Below are positions 18,858-29,234 of a stretch of DNA of 47,327 bases, piece by piece. A program made the translations under genes and the position numbers. The notes beneath the pieces were generated by a model. That model made no database searches. It saw only the letters and a list, made by a program, of their open reading frames with translations, and had not been told where the DNA came from. Where the stretch lies: assembly GCA_012518395.1 (NCBI GenBank), contig JAAYSJ010000168.1, forward strand, positions 1 to 47,327, read 5' to 3'. The DNA comes from Clostridiales bacterium. Its GTDB lineage: Bacteria > Bacillota > Clostridia > Caldicoprobacterales > UBA3941. How positions within the stretch are numbered: position 1 is the stretch's first letter; each line of letters opens with the position of its first letter.

Positions 18858-19566
18858 TTTCCTGGCCTCCTCCTAACCCTTTAGGGGATATCCATGCACC
18901 ATTTTTATTAAGATACAGATCTCGGCGATGGATACCCAGATTTAATTCAGGATTTGGCTCTACATTGATAAAATCAAACAAAGCCTCTATTAGGTGCTCT
19001 GGTCTTAAGTTTGCTCTGCTGCCTGTGCTTAAAACAACATCCAAAACGATTTTCTCCTCACTTTGCTCCGTCAATCTTATATTATGAATCATCTTTCTAA
19101 TATCTACCTGATTCCTGCCCCTTTTATTCACTCTGGTAAAGAGTATTTCTCCACGGGACATAAACTTTTGAATCAATTCTACTATATTACGACCCCAAAA
19201 GGGTTTATGAGATAGGCTGATCCGGTATTCTGCCCTTTCAATAAGGCTCATAAGTGATGGAATCTTGGCCTGAAGGGTGACTGCCTCCATAAACCGGATA
19301 CCCAAGGGCAGTTTTTCGTTCATCCTGGTTAAAAATAGCTTGGGATCCATTTCCTTATCCAGATATATATCCATATATTCACCTTCGCTGGTTACGCCTA
19401 CGGCCAGAGCCGAAGCAAAAGACAGCTTTGGATGCGGGCTAAAGCCCTGGCTATAAGCTACAGGAATATCTGCCCTTCTCAAGGTTCGTTGCAATAACCT
19501 CATAAAATCCAAATGAGAAATATATTTTACCCTTTCATCTTTTGTATATCTGGCTATCAATCTCAT
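18850..19566 (-). CDS. DUF2344 / TIGR03936-type radical-SAM-linked protein
   Basis: MRLIARYTKDERVKYISHLDFMRLLQRTLRRADIPVAYSQGFSPHPKLSFA; 4-nt overlap with upstream radical SAM gene. Confidence 0.88.
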   Translation of the reverse strand: MRLIARYTKDERVKYISHLDFMRLLQRTLRRADIPVAYSQGFSPHPKLSFASALAVGVTSEGEYMDIYLDKEMDPKLFLTRMNEKLPLGIRFMEAVTLQAKIPSLMSLIERAEYRISLSHKPFWGRNIVELIQKFMSRGEILFTRVNKRGRNQVDIRKMIHNIRLTEQSEEKIVLDVVLSTGSRANLRPEHLIEALFDFINVEPNPELNLGIHRRDLYLNKNGAWISPKGLGGGQEID

Positions 19567-21404
19567 GGGCATAACCCCTCTCCCAACAAACCAGGGCTGC
19601 ATCCTGTGCATCCCAGCCTGCAATCTTGGGTCAACTCCGCCCTTACGGCTTTTTGATATTCTGCCCAAAGATATTTCTTTGTTACCTTTACATCGATATG
19701 ATCCCATGGGAATATCTCGTCTTTGTCTCTCACTCTGTTGGCATAAAAATGGGGATCCAACCCTTCCTTTTCAAAGGCTGCCATCCAGGCATCAAACTTA
19801 AAATGCTCCGCCCAGCCATCGAATATACAGCCTGATTGCCATGCTCTTATCAATACTTTACCCAACCTTCTGTCGCCCCTGGCAAATACTGCCTCCAACA
19901 GACTGGCACCAGGATCGTTCCATGTATAGGTCACATGCCTGATCCTCAAAACATCCTGTAAAAGTTTTTGCTTATCTGCCAATTCCTCCATGGAGCTTTG
20001 GGCAACCCATTGGAAAGGGGTGAAGGGTTTTGGTACAAAAGAAGAAGTGCTAATACTGATCCTGGGCATGGGTCCCCCTTTGGTTTTTCGGGTATCAAAA
20101 TAGCAATCCTTTATCTTTCGGGCTAAAGTACCGATTTCTTTTAAATCTTCTTCTCTCTCCTCTGGAAGCCCTATCATAAAATAGAATTTTAGCCTTGTCC
20201 ATCCGGACTTAAAAGCATCCTCGGCACTCCTTATGAGATCCCCTTCAGTTATGCCTTTGTTTATCACATCCCGAAGCCTTTGGCTCCCGGCCTCCGGTGC
20301 AAAGGTGAGGCCAGTCTTACGTACCCCCTGAACCTCATGGGTCAAATCCTTAACAAAGGAATCCAGTCTTAGGGAAGGCAGTGACAGGGCAACTCTCTTT
20401 TCTTTGAACCTTATCATCAGTTCTTTTACCAATTCTTCCAGCTGGGAATAATCTCCGGTACTTAAAGAAGATAAAGATATCTCTTCATAGCCGGTATTCT
20501 CTACCAGTTTTTCGGCTAACTCCAAAAGCCTTTGGGGACTTTTCTCGCGCACCGGTCTGTATATCATCCCTGCCTGACAAAAACGGCAGCCCTTTGTACA
20601 GCCCCTGAAAATCTCCAGCATTATCCGGTCGTGTACTATATCCATATATGGCACAATCATGGTTTCAGGGTAAAAAACCTTGTCCAAGTTTTTGACAACC
20701 CTCTTAGAGATTACAGGAGGCACCCCTTTATCTACAGGAAGTACTTCCAATACCCTGCCATCATCGGCATATCTTGCTTCGTAAAACCTGGGCACATAGA
20801 TACCTTTTATATCTGTAGCTTTATATAAAAACTCTGTCCTCTTAAGCCCCTGTTTTTTTCCCTCTGAATATAGATCCAAAAGTTCATGGATCACTTCCTC
20901 GCCTTCTCCCATAACGACCAAATCAAAGAAGTCTGCCATTGGCTCAATATTATATGCACAAGGACCACCGCCTATTATAAGGGGGTGATCCTCATTCCGC
21001 TGTGCCCATGTTAAGGGAATCTGCCCTAGATCCAGCATATTCAGGATATTGGTATAACTCATCTCGTACTGTAGGGTAAAGCCAATTATATCAAAATCCT
21101 TGATAGGATCCTTAGTTTCCAAGGCGAATAGAGGTATATCATATTGGCGCATCAGCTCTTCCATATCAGTCCAGGGAGCAAACACTCTTTCACAATATGA
21201 ATCTTCTCTTTCATTTATAAGGTGATACATGATCTTCATGCCCAAATGGGACATCCCTATCTCATAAATATCGGGAAAAGCAAAGGCGAACCTTATATCT
21301 ACACTATCTATGTTCTTAATAACCATATTTAATTCATTGCCCATATACCGAACAGGTTTTTCCGCCTGTCCCATAAGCCTGTCCAAAAGCTGTTTATCCA
21401 ACAC
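19563..21404 (-). CDS. TIGR03960-type radical SAM protein
   Basis: FAFPDIYEIGMSHLGMKIMYHLIN, EIFRGCTKGCRFCQAGMIYRPVREKSP; standard partner of DUF2344 and rng. Confidence 0.92.
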   Translation of the reverse strand: MLDKQLLDRLMGQAEKPVRYMGNELNMVIKNIDSVDIRFAFAFPDIYEIGMSHLGMKIMYHLINEREDSYCERVFAPWTDMEELMRQYDIPLFALETKDPIKDFDIIGFTLQYEMSYTNILNMLDLGQIPLTWAQRNEDHPLIIGGGPCAYNIEPMADFFDLVVMGEGEEVIHELLDLYSEGKKQGLKRTEFLYKATDIKGIYVPRFYEARYADDGRVLEVLPVDKGVPPVISKRVVKNLDKVFYPETMIVPYMDIVHDRIMLEIFRGCTKGCRFCQAGMIYRPVREKSPQRLLELAEKLVENTGYEEISLSSLSTGDYSQLEELVKELMIRFKEKRVALSLPSLRLDSFVKDLTHEVQGVRKTGLTFAPEAGSQRLRDVINKGITEGDLIRSAEDAFKSGWTRLKFYFMIGLPEEREEDLKEIGTLARKIKDCYFDTRKTKGGPMPRISISTSSFVPKPFTPFQWVAQSSMEELADKQKLLQDVLRIRHVTYTWNDPGASLLEAVFARGDRRLGKVLIRAWQSGCIFDGWAEHFKFDAWMAAFEKEGLDPHFYANRVRDKDEIFPWDHIDVKVTKKYLWAEYQKAVRAELTQDCRLGCTGCSPGLLGEGLCP

Positions 21405-21478
21405 ACAGCCTCCTTTATCTTCAGTAAGAATAAAATTGTCCAGTGACTGACCCCGATATTACACCAAAACGGTGATTT

Positions 21479-22348
21479 CTACAGCAGTCTCCCCACCTTA
21501 AAGTCCGCCCCGTAATCCACCATACCGTTTAGAATTTCTGTTTCGTCTAAATAACCCCATACCCTGAGGCTATGATCTACTACCTTTATAAAATGGTATC
21601 TGTGGGGTGCGAATCTTTTCATCACCTCTTTTAAGGGGATATCATAGAGGACAATAAGCTCTCTGGTATAGAGCAACCCCTCCTTTGACAAGATATCCTT
21701 TTTAAAGGTGACGCCCCGTATAGAGGTGTAGGGGGCAGTGCGATTTTCTTTAACAGCAGAATATGCGATAAAGCCTGCCAAAACAAAAAAGCTGGGGTTA
21801 TAGACTCTTAAATAAAAGGCATACAGACCCGTCATAATAAGGAACAGAGCCAATATAAAACCACCGTAAGCGGCCACTTTGGTAGCCTTTCTCAGACCAA
21901 TCTCCCTTGCAAGGATTGCCCTTAAGACCCGCCCGCCGTCCAAAGGCAATGCAGGTAGCAAATTAAAACCCGCCAATCCCAGGTTCACCCTGGTAAAAAT
22001 AACGTTTCCCCTAGAAGCTATAAGCCCCATATTCTGAAGAGCCGAGGAACCAAGGAGCAATAAGATATTAGCCGCCGGCCCTGCAAGGGCAATATATATT
22101 TCGTTAATTGGGTTTAATTCAAATACATTCTCTATCCTGACAGCCCCGCCAAAAGGCAAGAGTTCGATCTCGCCCACCTTCATCTTTAGAGCCTTTGCCA
22201 CAAGAACATGAGCCGTTTCATGAGCCATAAATACAAAAAAGATCATGGCGACCTCGGCTCCCCTGCCTAATATAACGGCAAGAACAACGAGAACTACCAG
22301 GATTATACTAACATTGATATCTACCCCAAACAGAGTCCCGATCTTCAT
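21479..22348 (-). CDS. M50 site-2 protease, SpoIVFB-like
   Basis: Intramembrane HETAH motif (FMAHETAHVLVAKAL) and LPALPLDGGRVLRAIL. Confidence 0.88.
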   Translation of the reverse strand: MKIGTLFGVDINVSIILVVLVVLAVILGRGAEVAMIFFVFMAHETAHVLVAKALKMKVGEIELLPFGGAVRIENVFELNPINEIYIALAGPAANILLLLGSSALQNMGLIASRGNVIFTRVNLGLAGFNLLPALPLDGGRVLRAILAREIGLRKATKVAAYGGFILALFLIMTGLYAFYLRVYNPSFFVLAGFIAYSAVKENRTAPYTSIRGVTFKKDILSKEGLLYTRELIVLYDIPLKEVMKRFAPHRYHFIKVVDHSLRVWGYLDETEILNGMVDYGADFKVGRLL

Positions 22349-22372
22349 AATTCTTTTTCAGTAATACTCATT

Positions 22373-23092
22373 TTATTTACCTGTTTCTATGAAGTCAAGG
22401 GGATCGGCAGCTGTACCCTTCACCAATGATTGAAAATGAAGAATATAGTCTCCCTCCCGATTTCTGCCCATTGTGCCTATTTTATCCCCGCCAGCCACAT
22501 TGTCACCGACATTCACAGCTAATTGGGAACAACCCTCATAGGCAGTGACTACATCGCCCTCATGACTAATTCTAATATACTTTCCCCTATCCTTATCATC
22601 ACCGGAGGCTACCACTATACCCCCGGCAACAGCGTAGATATTCCCATTATCAGTTCCTTTTATATCAATACCGGGATTATTTTTACTAAATCGACGGATT
22701 ACTCTACCTTCAGCAGGAATCATAAAGGTAAGCCTAAAATCCTTATCCTCCACTGGGAACTCCTCGTGTTGCTGCCCAAATGCAGTTATAGATTCAGGCA
22801 GGTAATCCTTCACAAACTTCAGTTTTCCCAGGGTCTCGTCCATATTTATATCATTTTCTATGGTATTCTTTATATAACCTATTGCATTCTGGGTAAAATC
22901 AGTATCAATAGCCCTCAATATGAGTACAATCACTGCTATAATAACTGAAATAATTATCTTTCGTAAAAGGGATGTGGTTTTTTGGGTTTCGTCCTTCTTT
23001 TGACCGAATCCTTCCCTGTATACATTGCTCCTGGGTCTGACAATAGGAACAGGCAGATCAAGGGGAAGCCTATCCGGGTTTGCTTTTTTCAT
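22373..23092 (-). CDS. M23-domain protein, SpoIVFA-like
   Basis: Single TM then a LytM-like fold (AEGRVIRRF...GIDIKG...AGGIVVASGDD...YIRISHEGDVVTAYEG...GDNVAGGDKIG); immediately upstream of the M50 protease. Confidence 0.75.
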   Translation of the reverse strand: MKKANPDRLPLDLPVPIVRPRSNVYREGFGQKKDETQKTTSLLRKIIISVIIAVIVLILRAIDTDFTQNAIGYIKNTIENDINMDETLGKLKFVKDYLPESITAFGQQHEEFPVEDKDFRLTFMIPAEGRVIRRFSKNNPGIDIKGTDNGNIYAVAGGIVVASGDDKDRGKYIRISHEGDVVTAYEGCSQLAVNVGDNVAGGDKIGTMGRNREGDYILHFQSLVKGTAADPLDFIETGK

Positions 23093-23163
23093 CTCGCCTT
23101 ATCCCCCTTTACATACATATATACTAACTATATTGTAAAGGGAAAGATATTATTACCTATATA

Positions 23164-23574
23164 TTATACTTCCTCGTCTGGATTGACGATCAGCCGCCAA
23201 TCCAGATCCCCCCTTTCCAAGGCTTTAATCATAACCTCTGCTGTGGCCATATTGGTAGCCAAAGGAATATTGTGTACATCACATAAACGCAAAAGTGCAT
23301 TTATATCCGGCTCATGGGGCTGAGCTGTCAATGGATCTCTCATAAAGATGACTAGATCCATCCGATTATAGGCTACGATTGAACCTATTTGCTGATCCCC
23401 ACCCATAGGCCCGGATAAAAACCTATGTATATTCATACCGGTTGCTTCAGCTATGAGCCTTCCGGTAGTACCCGTAGCATATAACTTATGCTTTTCCAGA
23501 ATCGATTGATAGGCTATGGAAAAGTTTACTATATCGTCCTTTTTCTTATCATGAGCTATTAAAGCTATATTCAT
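23164..23574 (-). CDS. mgsA: Methylglyoxal synthase
   Basis: [67 protein letters not shown]. Confidence 0.96.
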   Translation of the reverse strand: MNIALIAHDKKKDDIVNFSIAYQSILEKHKLYATGTTGRLIAEATGMNIHRFLSGPMGGDQQIGSIVAYNRMDLVIFMRDPLTAQPHEPDINALLRLCDVHNIPLATNMATAEVMIKALERGDLDWRLIVNPDEEV

Positions 23575-23582
23575 ATTTTCTC

Positions 23583-24731
23583 CTAAAACTGTATTTTTTG
23601 TCGTCTCATACCGACATTCAGCACTAGCCCCAAAGCTATCATATTAGTCCACATGAAACTTCCCCCATAGCTTAAAAAGGGAAGAGGTATACCAGACACG
23701 GGCATAATACCCATAGTCATCCCCATATTCTCAAAAATATGGGCCACTTGCATACATACTACGCCTATAACCAGTAATTGACCAAAAACATCCTTGGCTC
23801 TTCTTGCTATTTGAATAGAACGTATAATAACGACAGCATATAGCATTATTATAGTGAATCCACCAATAAAGCCCAAGGATTCAACAATAACGGAGTAGAT
23901 AAAATCTGTATGGGGCTCGGGCAGATAGTCCAGCTGACTCAGAGTGTTTCCGATCAAGAGGCTCTTCCCTTTTAACCTGCCAGACCCAATAGTCATAATT
24001 GATTGGATAACATTGTATCCCTTCCCCATAGGGTCAAGCCCAGGATTGAGAAATACCAACACACGGTGCTTTTGCTCCTCGGTAAAAACTTTAAGCCACA
24101 TTATTGGGGCTATAATGCCACCGACCCCTACAAAACTAAATATCCATTTATAATTTATTCCGGCAGCAAATAACATACCGAACATTATAACCATAAGAAC
24201 CGCAGCGGTCCCAAAGTCGTTCAAAATCACAAATACAAAGGGAAGGGTAAAGGCTCCAATAGCCAGGGCATATTCCCTAAAGCCTTTTTCGCCCTTTTTC
24301 TCCTCGTCTTCCCCTTTGGATAAAATTTTTGCACCTGTCAATATAACTGCCAGCTTGGCAAATTCCGGGGGTTGTAAAGTAAAGGGGCCGATAGCTATCC
24401 ACCTTTGAGCCTGCCCCCTGGCCTTCCCTGCTACTTCTACAACAATAAGAAGCCCTATAACCACCCAATAAAAAAAGTAGGAATAATCCCCCAGGGTATT
24501 ATAATCAAAGCTAATCACCGCCATCAATAATGCTAAACCCAAAGCCAACCATATTAGCTGGAGCTTTACATGCCTTAGGTTAAAGCTTTTTATAGCGTCT
24601 ATTATACTATTGCCACCCTCGGTAGGTAATCGCTTTGCTGCCCCTATTCCAAATACACCTATAGCCACCAACAGCAAGACAGCCAGTAAAAGTATATAAT
24701 CAAAATTCTTAATCAGCCTTTTATCAAACAT
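23583..24731 (-). CDS. rodA: RodA/FtsW/SpoVE family glycosyltransferase
   Basis: Polytopic SEDS pattern, [55 protein letters not shown]; within mre/min cluster. Confidence 0.93.
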   Translation of the reverse strand: MFDKRLIKNFDYILLLAVLLLVAIGVFGIGAAKRLPTEGGNSIIDAIKSFNLRHVKLQLIWLALGLALLMAVISFDYNTLGDYSYFFYWVVIGLLIVVEVAGKARGQAQRWIAIGPFTLQPPEFAKLAVILTGAKILSKGEDEEKKGEKGFREYALAIGAFTLPFVFVILNDFGTAAVLMVIMFGMLFAAGINYKWIFSFVGVGGIIAPIMWLKVFTEEQKHRVLVFLNPGLDPMGKGYNVIQSIMTIGSGRLKGKSLLIGNTLSQLDYLPEPHTDFIYSVIVESLGFIGGFTIIMLYAVVIIRSIQIARRAKDVFGQLLVIGVVCMQVAHIFENMGMTMGIMPVSGIPLPFLSYGGSFMWTNMIALGLVLNVGMRRQKIQF

Positions 24732-24902
24732 CTTTCCTCCAGTATAAAATATACCTGTTTATATATAAAGGAATGCCTCTGTACCAAGTATTTATTATAC
24801 CATACCATATAGATCATTAGAAGTGGAAGGAAATGAAAAAGAAGCAAATCCCCCATATTTTAAGGCTTGCCTCTTTATGCTTGAAATTATGATACATCAA
24901 GT

Positions 24903-25193
24903 TCAACGATCATTTTTGCCAATCTTTTTCATCCTCTTAATGGGGATATTAGCAACCAATGTAGAGGTATAATCATTTTCCCCGTCTTGGACTTTTGTTA
25001 TACGAACATCCATTTCGTCAGCATCAAATTCAATATAACTGGATATGACCTTAATCATATCTTCCTTTATCGTATCTAAAAACATGGGAGAGACATTAGC
25101 CCTGTCATGTATCAATACCAGCTTTAGCCGCTCTTTAGCAATGTTTTTACTTTTACTTTCTTCTTTTCCAAAAAATCTGAAAAAATCAAACAT
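24903..25193 (-). CDS. minE: Cell division topological specificity factor MinE
   Basis: AKERLKLVLIHDRANVSPMFLDTIKEDMIKVISSYIEFD; follows minD. Confidence 0.93.
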   Translation of the reverse strand: MFDFFRFFGKEESKSKNIAKERLKLVLIHDRANVSPMFLDTIKEDMIKVISSYIEFDADEMDVRITKVQDGENDYTSTLVANIPIKRMKKIGKNDR

Positions 25194-25219
25194 ATTTTCT
25201 CCCCCCCCCAGTCTATATG

Positions 25220-26020
25220 TTAGTTTCCTGCTATCCCGAATAGCCTCTTGAGCCGACCCACAAATGTATTTCCGGCACCTAAATCCAACAAGGGTACCTC
25301 TTCGCCCATTACTCTCTTGGCTACGTTTCTATATGCCTTTCCTGCCAAGGAATTGCTGTTTGCTACAGCGGGTTCTCCTCTATTTGTGGATACAACGATA
25401 TTTTCATCATCAGGTACGACCCCTATCAGGTCTATCCCTAAAATATCAATTGTATCTTCTACATTCATCATATCCCCCCGCTTTACCATATCGATACGCA
25501 AACGGTTGATTAACAGATCGGGATAGGGCATCCCATGAGAAGCCAGCAATCCGATTATCCTGTCAGCATCCCTGACAGCCGAGACTTCGGGAATAGTAAC
25601 TATTATTGCCTTATTGGCTCCCACTATTGCATTTTTAAACCCCTGTTCAATGCCGGCAGGGCAATCTATAAGTATGTAGTCATAAAGTTCTTTTAGTTCT
25701 TTGCACAGATCCTGCATCTGCTTAGGCGAAATGGCATCCTTATCTCTGGTCTGGGCTGCAGGCAGTAGATAGAGCCCCTCAAATCTTTTATCCCTCACCA
25801 AAGCCTGTTTTAATCTGCAAGTACCTTCCACCACATCTACTATATCATAAACAATGCGATTTTCCAGACCTAATACTACATCAAGATTGCGGAGGCCAAT
25901 ATCCGCATCCATAAGTACAACCTTTTTGCCTTCCATAGCTAAGGCAGCCCCGATGTTAGCAGTGGTTGTAGTCTTGCCTACACCCCCCTTGCCGGATGTT
26001 ATTACATATACCTCTCCCAT
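25220..26020 (-). CDS. minD: Septum site-determining ATPase MinD
   Basis: VITSGKGGVGKTTTTANIGAALA, LMDADIGLRNLDVVLGLENRIVYDIVDV; C-terminal amphipathic GRLKRLFG. Confidence 0.97.
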   Translation of the reverse strand: MGEVYVITSGKGGVGKTTTTANIGAALAMEGKKVVLMDADIGLRNLDVVLGLENRIVYDIVDVVEGTCRLKQALVRDKRFEGLYLLPAAQTRDKDAISPKQMQDLCKELKELYDYILIDCPAGIEQGFKNAIVGANKAIIVTIPEVSAVRDADRIIGLLASHGMPYPDLLINRLRIDMVKRGDMMNVEDTIDILGIDLIGVVPDDENIVVSTNRGEPAVANSNSLAGKAYRNVAKRVMGEEVPLLDLGAGNTFVGRLKRLFGIAGN

Positions 26021-26057
26021 ATCAAATCCCCCTCCTGTTGCCGATTATAAGCAAGAA

Positions 26058-26795
26058 TCAATATTTTATCTTTCCCGGCGTATAAGGCTCAATGAGCATA
26101 CCGCCGTCTTTTATATAAGCGATCTCCGGGTATTGGGGTCTCTCAGTTTCATCCTCCGGTGAACGGGTGATAATACTACCGATGCGAAGCTGAGTAGGCT
26201 GTAGAAACAAGGCTATTACCACAGCGTCCATATCACCGGCGGCGCCAGCATGAGCCATTCCCCTCAAATTGCCAAGAACTATAATGTTGCCCCCGGCCAC
26301 TACTTCAGCCCCCGGGTTAACATCACCCATTACGATGATGTTGCCTTTATAATCTACCCTTTGGCCGTTTCTGAGGGTTCCCCTGAAAAATCTGGCCATA
26401 CCCTCTTCTGTACCGTAACTGGCGATGTTTTTGATCTGAGCCTCTTCCTTAATGGACTGCTCGGTAAACTCTACTTTACCCAATCTTATATGCTCGGCAA
26501 TATAGTTTAAAAGATCCCTTTTTTCATTACCACTGAACTCCCTGCCGCTAAAAGCTAAATTGACTTCCGTGTCCCTATAAAACCCTTTGCCTGAGTCCAG
26601 TTTTTTTTTGATCTCATCTTTCAAAATATCTATATCCAGCCCGGGCTCAATATAGATCCCCAGACCACCTAATATACCCTTAAATGAAACCCTATTTCCT
26701 TTCACCTGACTAGCCCCTTTGAGAAAAGTCTTTATAAACGATTTTACTAAGACTATATTCGTCAAATTACCTGAAAATCCTTTAATATTCTTCAA
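26058..26795 (-). CDS. minC: Septum site-determining protein MinC
   Basis: C-terminal beta-helix: RGTLRNGQRVDYKGNIIVMGDVNPGAEVVAGGNIIVLGNLRGMAHAGA. Confidence 0.93.
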   Translation of the reverse strand: MKNIKGFSGNLTNIVLVKSFIKTFLKGASQVKGNRVSFKGILGGLGIYIEPGLDIDILKDEIKKKLDSGKGFYRDTEVNLAFSGREFSGNEKRDLLNYIAEHIRLGKVEFTEQSIKEEAQIKNIASYGTEEGMARFFRGTLRNGQRVDYKGNIIVMGDVNPGAEVVAGGNIIVLGNLRGMAHAGAAGDMDAVVIALFLQPTQLRIGSIITRSPEDETERPQYPEIAYIKDGGMLIEPYTPGKIKY

Positions 26796-26807
26796 TAATT
26801 ATAATTC

Positions 26808-29186
26808 CTATGGTTGTAGTTGCCCTTCCTGGGGAAGCAAGCTAAGGCGCCTTTCGTCTTTGAGCCTGTAATATTCCTCAATAATCCTGCGAGCCACAGG
26901 GGCAGCATTACCGGAAGTCCTGCCGTTAGGGATAACGACCACCACAGCTATTTCAGATTCCTCGTAAGGGGTAACTGCCACAAACCAAGCATTATTTTTT
27001 GTCTCGTCTTTAGGTACTGTTTGGGCAGTACCAGTTTTGCCCGCTACAGTTATATTAGGATCCAGGTCTTGAAAATATGGGGCTGCTGTCCCGCCACCAT
27101 CATTCTCGCCCTTAGTAGGGTGGGGGTCGTTTACTACCCGCCACATGCCTTCTAAGGTAGCGTCTAAATATTCCTGTTTTATATCTAAATGCCTTAAGAC
27201 CTTTGGTTCTGTCTCCTTTATTACCCTGCCTTCAGAATCCACTACCTTTTTTATCAAATGGGTTTCCAGGACCTTCCCCCCATTTGCGATTGCAGCTACA
27301 TACCTTGCTACTGATAATGGACTAAGGTCTGTATACCCCTGCCCTATACCAGCCTGTATGGTATCGGAGGGTCTCCACCTCTTATAAAAGGCCAATACAT
27401 CCCTTCTGATTTCGTCAGCAGCCTGCAGGGCTCTATTCTCGTACCCCATGGATTCCAGCAGCTCTGCAATCTTACGGGTGTCCTCAAGACCGGCCTCCCT
27501 GGATCTGTCCTCGGATAAAGGAAAGTCCACTATGGTCTCTACCTGCTCCATTTGTTCCTCTGTAAGCTGGGGACCAAAATAACCGTATTCATTTTTTTTC
27601 ATTATCCTTGTAACAAGGGTTTTCATATTCGTCCTTTGGGATTTTATCTTTATTTCCTCATCAGGAATAATGTTTTTATCCCTTTCAGGTGATAGGATTT
27701 CTATACCTGTGCCACCGTCCAGGCCAAATAGTTTTGCCCATTTACTTATAGCCTCCACACCTAGGCGATCAGCCACTTCAAAGAAAAAATAGTTACAGGA
27801 ATGTTTCAGAGCGTCTATATAGTTTTCCCAGCCATGACCAGATTTTCTGGAACACTGAGGCCCATTTTTACTATCGTACTTTGTAAACTTTACGGCATCA
27901 TATATCCTTGTGTTTAAATCAATAACCCCTTCTTCCAGTCCCGCAATGCCAATGAGCATCTTGAAAACAGAGCCGGGCATATACCTGCCCTGAAAGGCCA
28001 GGGCAAACTGGTTTCCATCTTTCCCCGGACTATTGGGATCAAAGGAAGGGTAACTTACCAGGGACAGTATCTCACCTGTATTTACATCCAATATGACAGC
28101 GGCACCTTCTTCGGCCAGGGGGGCTATATTATCCTCATTATATGGGGGAATGCCTTTGCTCATTTTTTCTATCTCTTCTTTTAAAATATTGCTTACAGAC
28201 CTTTGTAGCTGGCTATCTATAGTTAGGATCACTTCATCGCCGTTTTGTGGTGGGTCTTCTCCTAAAACCCTGATAACCTTACCCAGAGAATCCTTCTCGG
28301 CTACGAGCCTGCCCTGTCTTTCTGCCTTATTGCCTGTCAGCCATTCTTCTGCATATGCTTCAATGCCTGTTTTGCCTACCTTATCGTCAGATATATCATA
28401 GCCCTGTTTTCGGTATTCCTCTGTTTCTTCTTTGCCTATGCTGCCAAGGTACCCTAGAATCTGCGAAAAATCGTCTCCCATAGGATAATAGCGACCACTC
28501 CCTACCAAGGTCTGTACCCCGGGGATTTCAGGAGCAAAGGTCTCTATTTGAACAACGGTATCCGGGCTGATCCCTTCGGCTACAAGAATAGGCTCGTATT
28601 GGGTAAATCTTTTCATATAGATATTAAGGCGTATTGATATAATGGCTAAAGCTATCTCATCATCAATTTCGGCATCTATCTCGTAACGTTCTTCCCTGAG
28701 ATAGTCAAGCATTTCCTCCGCATCTAATTCGTCTTTTACACCGATATCCTTACACCAGGCCTTGTATCTTTTATCCTGAACCTCCTCTTCTTCATCCCTC
28801 CAGGTATAATAGGGCAAGCCTGTTTTTGGATCATATCTGATAGGTAGAAGGTTTACTAAGGTATCCTGATCACCGTTTTTGTATATGATCTCCAGCATGC
28901 GAAGAAGAATTTCGTTGACTTCCTCATGGTCAGAGGGGATTTGTTGTCTGTTCATCTGCAGCTTATAGATCTGGTTGTTATTGGTCATTGCAATACCATA
29001 CCTATCCGTTATGCTCCCCCTGGTTCCTTTAAGCTTAAGTTCTACCCTCTGTTTGGATAAAGAGGCAGCATAAAGCTCGTCCCCTTTTTCCACTGTCAAA
29101 TAGGCTAATTGGCCAGCTAGGACTGCCAGACAAATTATACAGATTATTCCTAATTGAATATTCCTTTCTTTTAATGCTTTAAGCAT
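26808..29186 (-). CDS. mrdA: Penicillin-binding protein 2 (class B PBP)
   Basis: GSVFKMLIGIAGLEEG, KHSCNYFFFEVADRLG, AGKTGTAQT; flanked by mreD and minC. Confidence 0.93.
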   Translation of the reverse strand: MLKALKERNIQLGIICIICLAVLAGQLAYLTVEKGDELYAASLSKQRVELKLKGTRGSITDRYGIAMTNNNQIYKLQMNRQQIPSDHEEVNEILLRMLEIIYKNGDQDTLVNLLPIRYDPKTGLPYYTWRDEEEEVQDKRYKAWCKDIGVKDELDAEEMLDYLREERYEIDAEIDDEIALAIISIRLNIYMKRFTQYEPILVAEGISPDTVVQIETFAPEIPGVQTLVGSGRYYPMGDDFSQILGYLGSIGKEETEEYRKQGYDISDDKVGKTGIEAYAEEWLTGNKAERQGRLVAEKDSLGKVIRVLGEDPPQNGDEVILTIDSQLQRSVSNILKEEIEKMSKGIPPYNEDNIAPLAEEGAAVILDVNTGEILSLVSYPSFDPNSPGKDGNQFALAFQGRYMPGSVFKMLIGIAGLEEGVIDLNTRIYDAVKFTKYDSKNGPQCSRKSGHGWENYIDALKHSCNYFFFEVADRLGVEAISKWAKLFGLDGGTGIEILSPERDKNIIPDEEIKIKSQRTNMKTLVTRIMKKNEYGYFGPQLTEEQMEQVETIVDFPLSEDRSREAGLEDTRKIAELLESMGYENRALQAADEIRRDVLAFYKRWRPSDTIQAGIGQGYTDLSPLSVARYVAAIANGGKVLETHLIKKVVDSEGRVIKETEPKVLRHLDIKQEYLDATLEGMWRVVNDPHPTKGENDGGGTAAPYFQDLDPNITVAGKTGTAQTVPKDETKNNAWFVAVTPYEESEIAVVVVIPNGRTSGNAAPVARRIIEEYYRLKDERRLSLLPQEGQLQP

Positions 29187-29204
29187 GGTTTACCCCCGAC
29201 CTAT

Positions 29205-29234
29205 ATGTTTTGCATTAAATAACGATTATGCTGC
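29205..29234 (-). repeat. Dispersed palindromic repeat, copy A (half element)
   Basis: Minus strand GCAGCATAATCGTTATTTAATGCAAAACAT matches 34832-34861 in 29 of 30 positions. Confidence 0.8.
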
